A DNA stretch of 64,000 nucleotides from Acinetobacter sp. CS-2. Its GTDB lineage: Bacteria; Pseudomonadota; Gammaproteobacteria; Pseudomonadales; Moraxellaceae. Below the pieces are notes generated by a model. It was given only the letters and a program-made list of their open reading frames with translations, was not told where the DNA came from and searched no databases. The position numbers were made by a program, and so were the translations under genes. The stretch's first letter is position 1. The number at the start of each line of letters is the position of its first letter. The DNA is taken from positions 2,108,001-2,172,000 of the forward strand of contig NZ_CP067019.1 in assembly GCF_016599715.1 (NCBI RefSeq), read 5' to 3'. This document shows, piece after piece, positions 37,916-47,700 of this stretch.

Positions 37916-38515
37916 TTATTTTAATAGGGAAATGGCAATGGACCACATCACACAGCCAATCATAATATCCAGTATTTTCCAGGCTTGTGGCCGTTGAAAA
38001 ACCGGTTGCAAATAGCGTGCTGCATAGCCCAAGCTAAAAAAGAATAAGAACGATGCCGTTATAGCCCCCAAGGCAAAATACAGTTGCGTGTCTGGATATT
38101 GTGTCGAGATCGAGCCCAATAATACCACCGTATCCAGGTACACATGCGGGTTAAGCCAGGTTAAGCTTAAACAGATGAATAAGATCTTGCATAAAGCAGG
38201 CACTTCGTTTTGACTGACATCTAAACGCTGCTCACCTTTCCAGGCCTGAAAAAAATGTTGCGCGCCATAAATGCACAAGAAAATTGCACCGAAATATTTG
38301 GCAACATTCAGCCAATCCGGATGCAACATGACCAGCTCTGAAAAGCCCAGTACTCCGGATGAAATCAATATCGCATCAGATAAGGCACAACACAGGCAAA
38401 TGGCAAACACATGTTGCTGTTTTAAACCCTGTTTCAACACAAAAGCATTTTGTGCGCCAATCGGGACGATCAGACTTAAACCCATGACAAAACCATGTAA
38501 GGCACTATTTAACAT
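37916..38515 (-). CDS. LysE/ArgO-family amino-acid exporter
   Basis: This is a 199-residue inner-membrane protein with about six hydrophobic helices. FVMGLSLIVPIGAQNAFVLKQG (cited from its middle, IVPIGAQNAFVLKQG) is the LysE/ArgO N-terminal signature. It probably exports arginine or lysine. The ATG at 38515 is preferred over TTG at 38521. It is divergent from a LysR-type regulator, the standard argO-argP (lysE-lysG) arrangement. That regulator is broken here. Confidence 0.9.
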   Translation of the reverse strand: MLNSALHGFVMGLSLIVPIGAQNAFVLKQGLKQQHVFAICLCCALSDAILISSGVLGFSELVMLHPDWLNVAKYFGAIFLCIYGAQHFFQAWKGEQRLDVSQNEVPALCKILFICLSLTWLNPHVYLDTVVLLGSISTQYPDTQLYFALGAITASFLFFFSLGYAARYLQPVFQRPQAWKILDIMIGCVMWSIAISLLK

Positions 38516-38636
38516 ACACAATAAAACTTAAAAATCATTCAAAAATCGTGTCTTGAATTATCCCAGCTTGAAGCATAAATTAAGTATGATTAAGAAAATA
38601 TCAATTTAACTTAGTTTTTCTTAGGTAGTACCCTAT

Positions 38637-39527
38637 ATGCTTTCAAGTAAATCCTGCGAAGCTTTTCTTGCTGTGGCTGAATCCGGTAGTTTTGACGAAG
38701 CTGCACAGTGACTGTGTATTACCGCTTCTGCAGTCACCTTAAGGGTGCAGGCTTTGGAAAAAGATTTGGGACAGATTTTATTGCTGCGCGAACGTCCTTG
38801 TCGGGTCACGCAAGCTGGTCAAAAGCTACTAGAACATCTACAGCATCAGCGTCTACGTGAACAGAATCTTTTACAACAATTTATGGGGCAATCCAGCCAG
38901 CATGAATTTCATCAGTTTAGTATTGCTACCAATGCGGACTCTTTACCGACCTGGTTACTGAAAGTCCTGCAAAGCACATTGATTGAGCACAAAATTACCC
39001 TAAAACTGTCGCTGGATGACCAGACCCAAACCCATCAACTGCTTGAAACCGGTTTGGTCAATGCCTGCATCTCGACTGAATCCACAGCTATGAAAGGCTG
39101 TGAAGTACATTATCTGGGACAGATGACTTATCGCATGGTCGCAACACCTTCCTTTGTAGAAAGGTGGTTTAAAAATGGTATTCACCGCGATGCCTTAAAA
39201 CATGCCCCAGCCATTATTTTTAATGGCAAAGATCTGATGCATCATCAGGTGATTCTGAACTTGTTTGGATTAAATCAGCAAAGTTATCCGCATTATTTTA
39301 TTCCCTCCTCCACTGCATTTGTGGAAGCAGTACATTTGGGTTTAGGCTTCGGTTTGGTGCCGGAATATCAAATTGGTGATGATCTTCAAACCGGGAAACT
39401 GGTTGAAATTATGCCAAATGCCCAAACCGAGATGAAATTGTATTGGCATCACTGGAAGCAGCAATCTGCGCTATTGCAACAATTGACGATTGACCTGCTG
39501 GAAAAGGCTCAACATCAGATGAATTAA
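38637..39527 (+). pseudogene. ArgP/LysG-like LysR regulator with premature stop
   Basis: The frame from ATG 38637 encodes the first 24 residues of a LysR helix-turn-helix (KSCEAFLAVAESGSFDEAAQ) and then hits TGA at 38709-38711. It continues in the same frame with LCITASAVTLRVQALEKDL and a full inducer-binding domain to 39527. A single CGA-to-TGA change would explain it. Residual translation from GTG 38745 would lack the DNA-binding helices. Neighbouring divergent argO-like exporter is the expected target, so the exporter is probably uninduced or deregulated. Confidence 0.85.
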
Positions 39528-39567
39528 AAACGGAAATGAGCAGATATTTTATGGCAAATTTTACAGC

Positions 39568-40137
39568 TTATTTGCGTTGCCATTGTCCAGATACTTCAAT
39601 ATTGACTTTCTCTCCGATGCCGCCAAATGCCTTTTTCATACCGAAATCACTGCGCTTAACCATGGTTGTAGCTTCTACATCCATGAGTTTTGAATCAGAT
39701 GGATTGGGTTCTAGAGACGTATCTAGAATAACTGGCCGGGTGATACCGCGCAAAGTCAGATCGCCTTTGATCTTGTATTGATAATTCCCTAAAGCGAGAA
39801 ATTCATGACTGTTAAAAGTCGCTGTTGGGTACTTCTCTGCATAAAATAAATCTTCACCTAAAATCATATTTTTCAGTGAAGGCTTGCTCAAGCTTAGGCT
39901 ATTTACTTGCATCACAAACCGTGCCGAGGCATTCTTAGGTGCTACAGGGTCAAAGCTCATACTGGACTGAACCTGTTCAAACTTTCCTTTTACGGTTGAA
40001 AAGCCCATCGACTTCACCTCAAAGCCCACATAGCTTTGTGGAGTCAGTGTCCATTCCTGTGCATTGACCTGTGCGACGATACCTAGATGGATTACACTGA
40101 CAATCAGGACACTTTGTAAGCTGGTTTGGATATTCAT
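39568..40137 (-). CDS. YceI-family periplasmic lipid-binding protein
   Basis: This 189-residue exported protein starts MNIQTSLQSV with a signal peptide (cleavage near VNA-QE). The YceI lipocalin-like fold is shown by WTLTPQSYVGFEVKSMGFSTVKG (cited in part: SYVGFEVKSMGF), FVMQVNSLS and YKIKGDLTLRGITRPVILD (part). Family members bind isoprenoid-like lipids in the periplasm. AGGAG lies 8 bases before ATG 40137, which is preferred over GTG 40146. The function in this organism is unknown. Confidence 0.85.
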   Translation of the reverse strand: MNIQTSLQSVLIVSVIHLGIVAQVNAQEWTLTPQSYVGFEVKSMGFSTVKGKFEQVQSSMSFDPVAPKNASARFVMQVNSLSLSKPSLKNMILGEDLFYAEKYPTATFNSHEFLALGNYQYKIKGDLTLRGITRPVILDTSLEPNPSDSKLMDVEATTMVKRSDFGMKKAFGGIGEKVNIEVSGQWQRK

Positions 40138-40176
40138 CTTATCCACTCCTGGGTCTTGACAATGCTGTGCCTCGAC

Positions 40177-40764
40177 CTAAAAGCTTACTAAAGATTGTTC
40201 CAGATTAGTTTTATCTTGGGTCAGGTATTTGTGCTGCAATTGTTGATAAATGGCAGTTTTCTGAAATTTGTGTAAAAACTCACTGGTGCCGAGCGGCAAA
40301 GCAGATTCGATAATTTCACCACGATAATATGCTTCACGCAGCGGCGTTGCTGAAATTGCCCCGACCAGGCTGGCAAGTTCCACCATCTCCCATTCCGGAA
40401 ACAGCTTCAGATAATAAGAAGATTCATCTTTAAAATGACCGATCAAGCCGACTTTGGCTTCTGGTTCAGCAACTTCTTTTACTAGAGATTTAACCAGTTG
40501 TTGCCATTTTTGGTCATCATAAACATCAATCACATGCACAAACTTGATCCGCTTCTGGTCCACTTCCGAAAAATTGGACAAGATCATCTGTTCACGTTCA
40601 GCAGCACTAAACGGATTTTTAATATTGCGTTCATTTTGTGCTGAACCTAAGGCCAAAATCACCTTTTGGCTTTGCTGCAATGCAATTTTAATCGTTTGCA
40701 TATGTGCCAGATGAAAAGGCTGAAAGCGACCAATGAAAACCAGATAATCAAATGTATAGTTCAT
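40177..40764 (-). CDS. nadM: nicotinamide-nucleotide adenylyltransferase (NadM-like)
   Basis: This 195-residue nucleotidyltransferase has the (H/T)xGH-type motif as IGRFQPFHLAHMQT (about residues 11-24) and the ISxTxxR motif as ISATPLREAYYRG. It adenylates NMN to give NAD. It has only the transferase domain; bifunctional NadM-Nudix proteins are about 340 residues and the C-terminal Nudix part is absent here. It would salvage NAD alongside de novo synthesis through nadB elsewhere in this window. Confidence 0.82.
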   Translation of the reverse strand: MNYTFDYLVFIGRFQPFHLAHMQTIKIALQQSQKVILALGSAQNERNIKNPFSAAEREQMILSNFSEVDQKRIKFVHVIDVYDDQKWQQLVKSLVKEVAEPEAKVGLIGHFKDESSYYLKLFPEWEMVELASLVGAISATPLREAYYRGEIIESALPLGTSEFLHKFQKTAIYQQLQHKYLTQDKTNLEQSLVSF

Positions 40765-40868
40765 AACAGATCAAGTTTTTTATGACTCGTGAGTTGTGCC
40801 GCTAAAATAAATATGCGACATAATAACTGCCATAAAATCAAATTAAATTTTAAAGCAAGGATAGTACG

Positions 40869-41669
40869 ATGACACTGAGCTGTATTCAACAACCACATCA
40901 ACATTTAAATGCGAATTTAGACAATGGCGTACTGACCTTAGCCATTCATCGTCCTGAAGCTAAAAATGCGTTATACGGTGAACTGTATCTAAAAATTGCC
41001 CAGGCACTGGATGAAGCCGATCAGGATAAAGACGTTCGCGTGGTGATTTTACGTGGTGAGGATGCCGACTTCAGTGCCGGTAATGATATGCAGGATTTCA
41101 TGAAGTTTATTCAAACTCCACTGGCAGGCAAAGCGGGAGATGCGCCTCCATTTGTTGTTTTAAAATCTGCGGCAAAATTTTCCAAACCGTTAATTGCTGC
41201 TGTTCGTGGTGTGGCGATTGGCATTGGAGTAACGATTTTGCTGCATGCCGACCTGGTTTATAGTGATTCTACTGCCCTGTTCCAGATTCCATTTGTGAGC
41301 TTAGGTCTATCGCCTGAAGGTGCCTCGAGCAAATTGCTGATTCAGCAAGCGGGTTACCATAAAGCGGCTGAGCTGCTGTTTACTGCACAAAAGTTCAATA
41401 GCGACAAAGCCTTAAGTGCTGGAATTGTGAATAGCATTGAAGATGATGTATATGCAACTGCATTGAAACAGGCACAAACTTTAGCAGCACTACCGCTCGC
41501 TTCAATCAAGCAAACCAAAGCCTTAATGAAACATAATCTGCAGGAAATTATTGACTGTATTGATAACGAAGCCGAGATTTTTATGAAGCGTGTAACCTCA
41601 CCGGAAATGGCAGAAGCTGTTGCTGCATTTATGCAGAAGCGTAAACCGGATTTCACTCAATTTAATTAA
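40869..41669 (+). CDS. enoyl-CoA hydratase/isomerase family protein
   Basis: This 266-residue crotonase-fold protein has oxyanion-hole segments FSAGNDMQDF (about residues 65-74) and AAVRGVAIGIG (about 112-122). LSPEGASSKLL occupies the position of the catalytic Glu region. The C-terminal helices match the family. It may act on an unsaturated acyl-CoA; the substrate is not determined. AAGGA precedes the ATG. A hairpin follows. Confidence 0.88.
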   Translation: MTLSCIQQPHQHLNANLDNGVLTLAIHRPEAKNALYGELYLKIAQALDEADQDKDVRVVILRGEDADFSAGNDMQDFMKFIQTPLAGKAGDAPPFVVLKSAAKFSKPLIAAVRGVAIGIGVTILLHADLVYSDSTALFQIPFVSLGLSPEGASSKLLIQQAGYHKAAELLFTAQKFNSDKALSAGIVNSIEDDVYATALKQAQTLAALPLASIKQTKALMKHNLQEIIDCIDNEAEIFMKRVTSPEMAEAVAAFMQKRKPDFTQFN

Positions 41670-41682
41670 TTGAAAGATACAT

Positions 41683-41723
41683 AAAAAACCACTGGGTAAT
41701 TTGCATTGCTTGGTGGTTTTTTT
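41683..41723 (+). terminator. hairpin terminator
   Basis: AAAAAACCAC and a T-rich GTGGTTTTTTT arm flank a longer loop between the hydratase and nitroreductase genes. Confidence 0.6.
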
Positions 41724-41767
41724 CATTTCTACCCCCACATCAAATAAAAATTGTTACGGAATACACC

Positions 41768-42529
41768 ATGACCAGCCAAGCCAAGACTGAAAAGAAACGC
41801 TACTTTGAGCCAGCCCCACAAGATATTGATGTCGAAAACTTTAAGAAAGTCATAAAAAGCCGTCGTTCAGTACGAAAATTTACTGACAAAGCCATTCCTG
41901 CTGAAGTGCTAGATGAATGTTTAGATCTGGCTTTACTTGCACCGAACTCATCCAATTTACAGCCTTGGACCTTTTATGTGGTTCAAAACCCTGCCAAGAA
42001 AAAGCAGTTGGTAAAAGCCTGTCTAGGTCAATTGGCTGCAAAGACTGCGGCTGAACTGATTGTCTGCGTGGCAAGAACCGACCGTATTGATGAAATGGCA
42101 AAGAAAAACATCACTGAGTTTCCATTTCCGGAAGCGCCTGCTGCTGTGCAGAAGTATTACAGGTTTATTCCTTACAATTATAAAACCGGTTACTTTAATG
42201 CAATAGGTAACTTTAAGAAAGTGGCTTTCAAAGTTGCACGTAAACTTGACAAGCAATTGCCAGTGACGGCTTTTAACCCTGCTGATGCAAAGTTATGGGC
42301 CAGTAAGACCACGGCTTTGGCTTGTGAGAATTTGGTGCTAGCTTTACGTGCTTATGGCTTTGATAGCTGCATGATGGAAGGCTTTGATGAACCGATGGTC
42401 AATAAAATTTTAAATCTGAATGATCAGCAATATCCAGTCATGGTGATTGCTGCCGGTGAACGTGCAGCAGATGGCGTGTTCTTCCCGCAATACCGTTTTG
42501 AGCGTGAGTTGTTTGTTCAGAAGGTTTGA
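41768..42529 (+). CDS. nitroreductase-family flavoprotein
   Basis: This 253-residue FMN-dependent oxidoreductase has the N-terminal FMN phosphate motif SRRSVRKFTDKAIP (about residues 31-44), LAPNSSNLQPW, and the C-terminal AAGERA segment. It is longer than the 190-220 residues of typical members, with an insert around residues 115-160 that includes a hydrophobic/aromatic stretch (YYRFIPYNYKTGYF). It reduces nitro compounds or quinones with NAD(P)H; the true substrate is unknown. Confidence 0.85.
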   Translation: MTSQAKTEKKRYFEPAPQDIDVENFKKVIKSRRSVRKFTDKAIPAEVLDECLDLALLAPNSSNLQPWTFYVVQNPAKKKQLVKACLGQLAAKTAAELIVCVARTDRIDEMAKKNITEFPFPEAPAAVQKYYRFIPYNYKTGYFNAIGNFKKVAFKVARKLDKQLPVTAFNPADAKLWASKTTALACENLVLALRAYGFDSCMMEGFDEPMVNKILNLNDQQYPVMVIAAGERAADGVFFPQYRFERELFVQKV

Positions 42530-42585
42530 TTTTAATTGCAAATCGGCACAGCCCCGTAAGCTGTCATAACTCACTTTTAATTTGT

Positions 42586-42702
42586 GTAGGCGTTTACGTT
42601 ACTTTGAAAGGTGAGGAATATATTCCGTAAGGTAACCAAAACCCTTTGCTAGCCAGAAGGTTCATCCCTGAACCTCTGGCTAGCGAGTGACATGGATGTC
42701 AC
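42586..42702 (-). repeat. three-hairpin dispersed repeat, copy 1 (inverted)
   Basis: Read on the minus strand, it contains GTGACATCCATGTCAC (42687-42702), a 37-base hairpin (42648-42684, arms GCTAGCCAGA/TCTGGCTAGC), and a third stem region (42599-42636) ending near GTAGGCG (rightward copies have CGCCTAC). The same order and spacing occur in three other copies at about 44.2, 51.2 and 53.3 kb. Confidence 0.75.
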
Positions 42703-42723
42703 TCTTTCCCAAATCAAATATCG

Positions 42724-43041
42724 TCAATAATTTATATCTACTATCTGAACAAACTCAAACGCAGGCTCTTCATACGGATGGCTGGCCTTGAGTGCTTTTG
42801 CCACATTAGATGCTTGATTTTCAGGCACAATAGTTTCTACCCGCCATTCCTCGACCTGTTCCAGTTCCCCCACTTCACCAATAAAAGGATCAGCGCCTTT
42901 TAACGGCTTAAACTGTCCTGTACCCAACACCTGCCAGGCACAATGCTCATAGTTGCCTATCCCACCTGCCCCTGCTTGAAACACGGCGTTTTTGGTGGAG
43001 TCAAGATGAGATTCAGGAACGTAATAAATCAGTTTAAGCAT
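42724..43041 (-). CDS. NIF3-like (YqfO C-domain) protein
   Basis: This is a 105-residue protein matching the stand-alone CutA-like insert domain of NIF3/YqfO proteins. MLKLIYYVPESHLDSTKNAVF, GAGGIGNYEHCAW and KASHPYEEPAFEF are the family marks. Full NIF3 proteins are longer, with metal-binding halves; only this insert domain is here, which is common for small Gammaproteobacterial members. It is a candidate metal or nucleotide-binding regulator, function unknown. It lies between repeat copies 1 and 2. Confidence 0.8.
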   Translation of the reverse strand: MLKLIYYVPESHLDSTKNAVFQAGAGGIGNYEHCAWQVLGTGQFKPLKGADPFIGEVGELEQVEEWRVETIVPENQASNVAKALKASHPYEEPAFEFVQIVDINY

Positions 43042-43372
43042 GCTATCAATAAACAGAATAAAGATAGGATTATCTTAGCGCTTAAACCTGAATTAATCTC
43101 TATCAGATTTCATGGAGCCCTTATCAGAACATCAAAAATTAAAATCATTTTAAATACAATTACCTATCACCTTTCTTGACATTTCTTTGACAATTCAATA
43201 TTTCACATTGCTCAAAAAATGCTCTATGTTTAATTCTAACCCTTTGAATTCATTTTTTCTTTTCATCTCGGTCACCATTATCACCTTAGAATTTCAGCAA
43301 TAAAAACGGCTGATTGAGGCCGTTTTTTTATAAGCTAATGATGAAACTTAGAACAAAATTTTAAATATTTTT
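43042..43372. other. AT-rich intergenic region with a possible short transcript
   Basis: This 331-base spacer has no credible frame. A TTGACA at 43176-43181 with a weak TATTTC 17 bases on could start a rightward RNA of about 120 bases ending at the hairpin 43302-43329. The hairpin is also usable as terminator of the leftward gene at 43373. No known small RNA family is recognised. Confidence 0.3.
43302..43329. terminator. bidirectional hairpin terminator
   Basis: AAAAACGGC pairs with GCCGTTTTT around an 8-base loop, 44 bases beyond the stop of the leftward gene. Confidence 0.75.
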
Positions 43373-44074
43373 CTATGATTCTGGTGCTAATTTATCGAGT
43401 TTAATTTTTATAGCATATAATTTTGCATACACTTCAATAGCATCATTTAATTCTGATCTTCCTTCTTCCATGGTGAATTGATTAAACTTCCTTGAAATAT
43501 ATTTCTGTATACATTCATCGCTTATTTTAATTCTTAAATCTCGAGGGTTATCATAACTTTCAAGTGAATCTGTGTGCTTCTTATTTGGCAAATGAAGCAT
43601 ATACAAGTTATTGTACTGCCGAGATAATATTAATCTTAATGATTTTTCAACATCTAACCTTAATTTATTTAAACAGTTAAATTTTTCAATTTGTTCAATT
43701 AACTCACAAAATGATTCAGCACATTCATCTACTATACAATCACTACAAAACCCACCTGATCCATAAATACTTTTTTGGACTAAAACTCTAAATAATTCTG
43801 TTCTAGCTTCTTTTAATTCCTCTATGGTCTTTTCAGCTTCCGACCTTAATTCTTTCAATTTGACGCCATTTCCTACAATTGAAAATTCTTGAACCTCAGC
43901 TGCAAAGGCTATGATCAATCCAATCACAGCAAATCCAAGACTAAAACCTACAAACTCAGTTCCTGATAATTTCTCCAAAGAGATTAGAAGCCACAAACCA
44001 CAAGCAATCCCCGCTAAGCCAACAACAGCTCCAAAAACTATATTATTTTTTAATTTATATTCTTTCTTTTTCAA
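43373..44074 (-). CDS. accessory membrane and coiled-coil protein
   Basis: This 233-residue protein starts at TTG 44074 with a weak purine-rich site upstream. Two hydrophobic helices (about residues 13-31 and 42-60) anchor it in the membrane, and a Lys/Glu-rich coiled coil follows (KELRSEAEKTIEELKEARTE, about 73-92). A cysteine-rich loop (FCSDCIVDECAESFC, about 109-123) could bind metal. The rest is soluble and helical. Its DNA is clearly more AT-rich than the neighbouring housekeeping genes, suggesting horizontal gain. The family is not recognised. Repeat copies lie on both sides of it and the adjoining NIF3 gene. Confidence 0.7.
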   Translation of the reverse strand: MKKKEYKLKNNIVFGAVVGLAGIACGLWLLISLEKLSGTEFVGFSLGFAVIGLIIAFAAEVQEFSIVGNGVKLKELRSEAEKTIEELKEARTELFRVLVQKSIYGSGGFCSDCIVDECAESFCELIEQIEKFNCLNKLRLDVEKSLRLILSRQYNNLYMLHLPNKKHTDSLESYDNPRDLRIKISDECIQKYISRKFNQFTMEEGRSELNDAIEVYAKLYAIKIKLDKLAPES

Positions 44075-44180
44075 TTTTTATTCCGTATGTTTTTAATTAA
44101 CTAATTCATTATAACAAATAAATAAATTCTAAAATTCAAAAAGTTATTTTATAAAAAACTGAAATCCAATCACATGACTT

Positions 44181-44286
44181 ACGACATGGATGTCGCTCGT
44201 TTGGTAGGGATACAAGGATATATCATCTAGCAAACAAAGCAGTTTTGTTACTTTTGCTGCATCAAAAGTAAGACATCGCCTACGCG
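44181..44286 (+). repeat. three-hairpin dispersed repeat, copy 2
   Basis: It contains CGACATGGATGTCG (44182-44195), a 37-base imperfect hairpin (44199-44235, arms GTTTG/CAAAC), and a perfect stem TTACTTTTG/CAAAAGTAA (44248-44271), followed by GACATCGCCTACGCG. The order and spacing match copies 3 and 4. Confidence 0.75.
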
Positions 44287-44344
44287 TTATTTATTAAAAT
44301 TTCGCACAATCAGCGAAGCTGTGACTTTATTAAAATATCCAACA

Positions 44345-44373
44345 CAAAAAAAACCACCTCACGGTGGCTTTTT
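44345..44373 (-). terminator. terminator of the 43-residue membrane-protein gene
   Basis: AAAAAGCCACC and GGTGGTTTTTTT (minus strand) form a strong hairpin with a short loop just past the small gene's stop. Confidence 0.75.
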
Positions 44374-44384
44374 CAATTTAAAAA

Positions 44385-44516
44385 TTAAGAACTTTGCAGC
44401 AAATAACTACCGATCAAAAACAGCATTTGTAGCCCTACGACTGCCATAAAAAACATCCACCCTTTCTTACGTAAAGTCGCTTTATCAATATTTGTATATA
44501 TTGCAGTTTTTGGCAT
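44385..44516 (-). CDS. 43-residue membrane protein
   Basis: This short gene reads MPKTAIYTNIDKATLRKKGW followed by one hydrophobic helix (about residues 21-39, FFMAVVGLQMLFLIGSYLL). A GAGGTG site lies 5 bases before the ATG, and a strong terminator begins 12 bases after the stop. These give a compact, complete transcription unit. The basic N-terminal part is likely cytosolic (positive-inside rule). The function is unknown. Confidence 0.65.
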   Translation of the reverse strand: MPKTAIYTNIDKATLRKKGWMFFMAVVGLQMLFLIGSYLLQSS

Positions 44517-44692
44517 TGTGTCACCTCGCTTAGAGATTCAATCCTGAACTTGTATTTAGTGAACCATCTTTCTTCCATATTGCATCGTGATTGTGCATAA
44601 AACACACAAATACCCTTTCACTCCAATATAAAAGCAAAATTCAAACCAAGTCCAGCGGGAGAAATAAAAATAAAATAAAAAATAGATACAAA

Positions 44693-44723
44693 ATAAAAAA
44701 GCCACCCGAAGGTGGCTTTTTTC
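44693..44723 (-). terminator. purL terminator
   Basis: AAAAAAGCCACC pairs with GGTGGCTTTTTT around a CGAA loop just downstream of purL. Confidence 0.85.
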
Positions 44724-44737
44724 AAAACACTTCAGAA

Positions 44738-47700
44738 TTAACCAATGAACTTACGTGCATTGCGGAACATGCGTAACCATGCACCATCTTCAGTCCATTC
44801 TTCAGGTTTCCAAGAATGCTGAACAGCTCGGAAGTTACGTTCAGGATGCGGCATCATAATCGTTGCACGACCGTTAGTAGATGTCACACCAGTAATCGCT
44901 TCTGGTGAACCGTTCGGGTTCAATGGATATTGCTGTGTAGCATTACCCAAGCTGTCTACATAACGCAGGCTGACTTGATTGCCTGCATTTAATGCAGCAA
45001 TTTTGTCTTCAGTTGCAACTACACGGCCTTCACCATGTGCTACCGCGATTGGAAGAATCGAACCTTCCATACCGTCTAACAGGATCGAGTGAGATTTTTC
45101 AACACGAACGTTCACTGCACGCGCTTCAAATACTTCTGAAGTGTTACGGTGGAAACGAGGCCAGTTTTCCGCACCCGGAATCAGTGGAGCCAATTGCGAC
45201 AACATTTGACAACCGTTACAGATACCCAAAGAGAAGGTTTCTTGACGATGGAAGAATTTCTCGAACTGGTCACGCAGTTTAGGGTTAAACAATACTGATT
45301 TCGCCCAGCCACCGCCTGCGCCCATTACGTCACCGTAAGAGAAACCGCCACAAGCCACAATACCTTCAAAGTCATCCAGACTGATACGGCCAGCAAGCAA
45401 GTCGCTCATGTGTACGTCAACAGTGTTGAAGCCGACTTTATCGAATGCCGCAGCCATTTCCACATGACCGTTTACGCCCTGTTCACGCAAGATCACCATG
45501 TTTGGACGACGTGAATTGATATACGGCGCTTCAACAGGTTCATTCAGGTCGAATGTCGGCTGTGCGATGATACCTTTGTGGTTCTTGTCAGTGATTAAAG
45601 CAAACTCAGAATCCGCAGTTTCAGAGTTGTCACGCAAACGTTGAATTTGATGTGATACTTCAGTCCAAGCTACTTGCAAATCAGCACGTTCAAGTACCAG
45701 ACCGTTGATAGTCAATTGGTCAGTATTGTTCACTTTACCTACTACAGAGATAGCATCTTTAAGTGAAGATTCAGCGATTTCTGCCTGTAATGCTTCCCAA
45801 TCAGCAGTAGCAATTTGCAGTACTGCACCAATTTCTTCAGCAAACAGGCTTGCAGTCGATTGATCTTCCAGTGCTACACCCAAACGTGAAGCAAACATCA
45901 TTTCTGCAACAGTCGCGAGTAAGCCACCATCACCGATGTCATGATAAGCCTTGATCAGGCCACGGTTATTCCAGTCCTGAACCAATGCAAAGAATGCTTT
46001 GAAATCTTCGAAACTGTCTACATCTGGAGTTACAGAACCAATGGCTTTATACACCTGAGCCAGAATCGAACCACCAAGGCGGAACTGACCTTTAGAAAGA
46101 TCAATACGTACCAGTACTGAATCCAGGTTTTTCAATTCAGGGGTCAATGTTTGACGTACATCAGTCACCGGTGCAAATGCAGTAATTACGCCAGACATTG
46201 GAGATGTTACAGACTTGTCTTCACCTTCATCATTCCAGGTGGTACGCATAGACAGTGAGTCTTTACCAACAGGAATTGCAATACCCAGCGCAGGACACAT
46301 TTCCATACCGATGGCTTTTACGCCTTCAAATAACGCTTGGTCTTCACCCGGTTGGCCTGCAGCCGCCATCCAGTTTGCAGACAATTTAATGTCGCTAATC
46401 TGCTCGATTTTTGCAGACATGATGTTCGAGATCGACTCTGCAACTGATAAACGTGCAGATGCAGCAGGGTTTAAAAGCGCAACTGGTGGACGTTCACCCA
46501 TCGCCATCGCTTCACCCGTGTAACCGACAAGGCTTGTTGTAGTGACTGCAGCATCTGCTACAGGAACTTGCCAAGGACCCACCATCTGGTCACGCGCAAC
46601 CATACCGGTAATTGAACGGTCACCGATCGTAATCAGGAACGATTTAGATGCAACGGTCGGGTTTTTCAGAACACGGAAAATCGCATCTTTCAAATCAGTG
46701 ACTTTAGCTGCATCAAAGTCATCGCCTTTACGTTCAATCGTCTCGTAAGAACGGCTCATGCGTGGTGTACCACCAAGCATCACTTGCATTGGCATATCCA
46801 CCGCTTTGTTTTCAAACAATGGATCTTCAACAGTCAAATGACGTGCTTCAGTCGCTTCACCCAATACTGCAAACGGACAACGTTCACGTGCACAAAGAGA
46901 TTCAAACAGACTTAAAGAACTTGGACGAATCGCTAAAACATAACGTTCTTGTGCTTCATTCGACCAGATTTCCATTGGAGACATGCCTGGCTCAAGTGAT
47001 GGAATCTTACGAAGGTCAAGCACTGCACCCAATTCATGGTCATTGACCAATTCAGGCATGGCATTGGAGATACCGCCCGCACCGACGTCATGCACAGACA
47101 CGATCGGGTTGAAATCTTCCATGCGCCAGCAAGCATCAATCACTTCCTGGCAACGGCGTTCCATTTCCGGGTTTTCACGCTGTACAGAAGCGAAGTCGAG
47201 GTTTTCACCCAATTTACCGCTATCTACAGAAGATGCTGCACCGCCACCTAGGCCGATCAACATTGCAGGACCACCTAGCACGATCAACAAGTCGCCCGGC
47301 TGGATGGCATCTTTTTCCACATGGTCAGGACGGATGTTACCGTAACCACCAGCGATCATGATTGGCTTGTGGAAACCTTTCACTTCACCATTGACGTTTT
47401 GTTCGAAAGTACGGAAGTAACCATTTAAGGCAGGACGACCAAATTCGTTGTTAAACGCAGCACCACCCAATGGACCTTCAATCATGATTTGAAGTGGAGA
47501 TGCCATACGTGATGGTTTACCGTAATTTTCTTCCCAAGGCTGTTCGAAACCCGGAATGTTCAGGTTAGACACCGTGAAACCGGTTAAGCCAGCTTTTGGT
47601 TTACCACCACGACCAGTTGCACCCTCGTCACGGATTTCACCGCCCGAACCGGTCGCAGCACCAGCAAATGGTGCAATCGCTGTTGGATGGTTGTGGGTTT

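Noticed and set aside
46215..47345. Several rightward frames inside purL
   Set aside because: They are antisense to a well-supported purL and show no independent family features or start sites.
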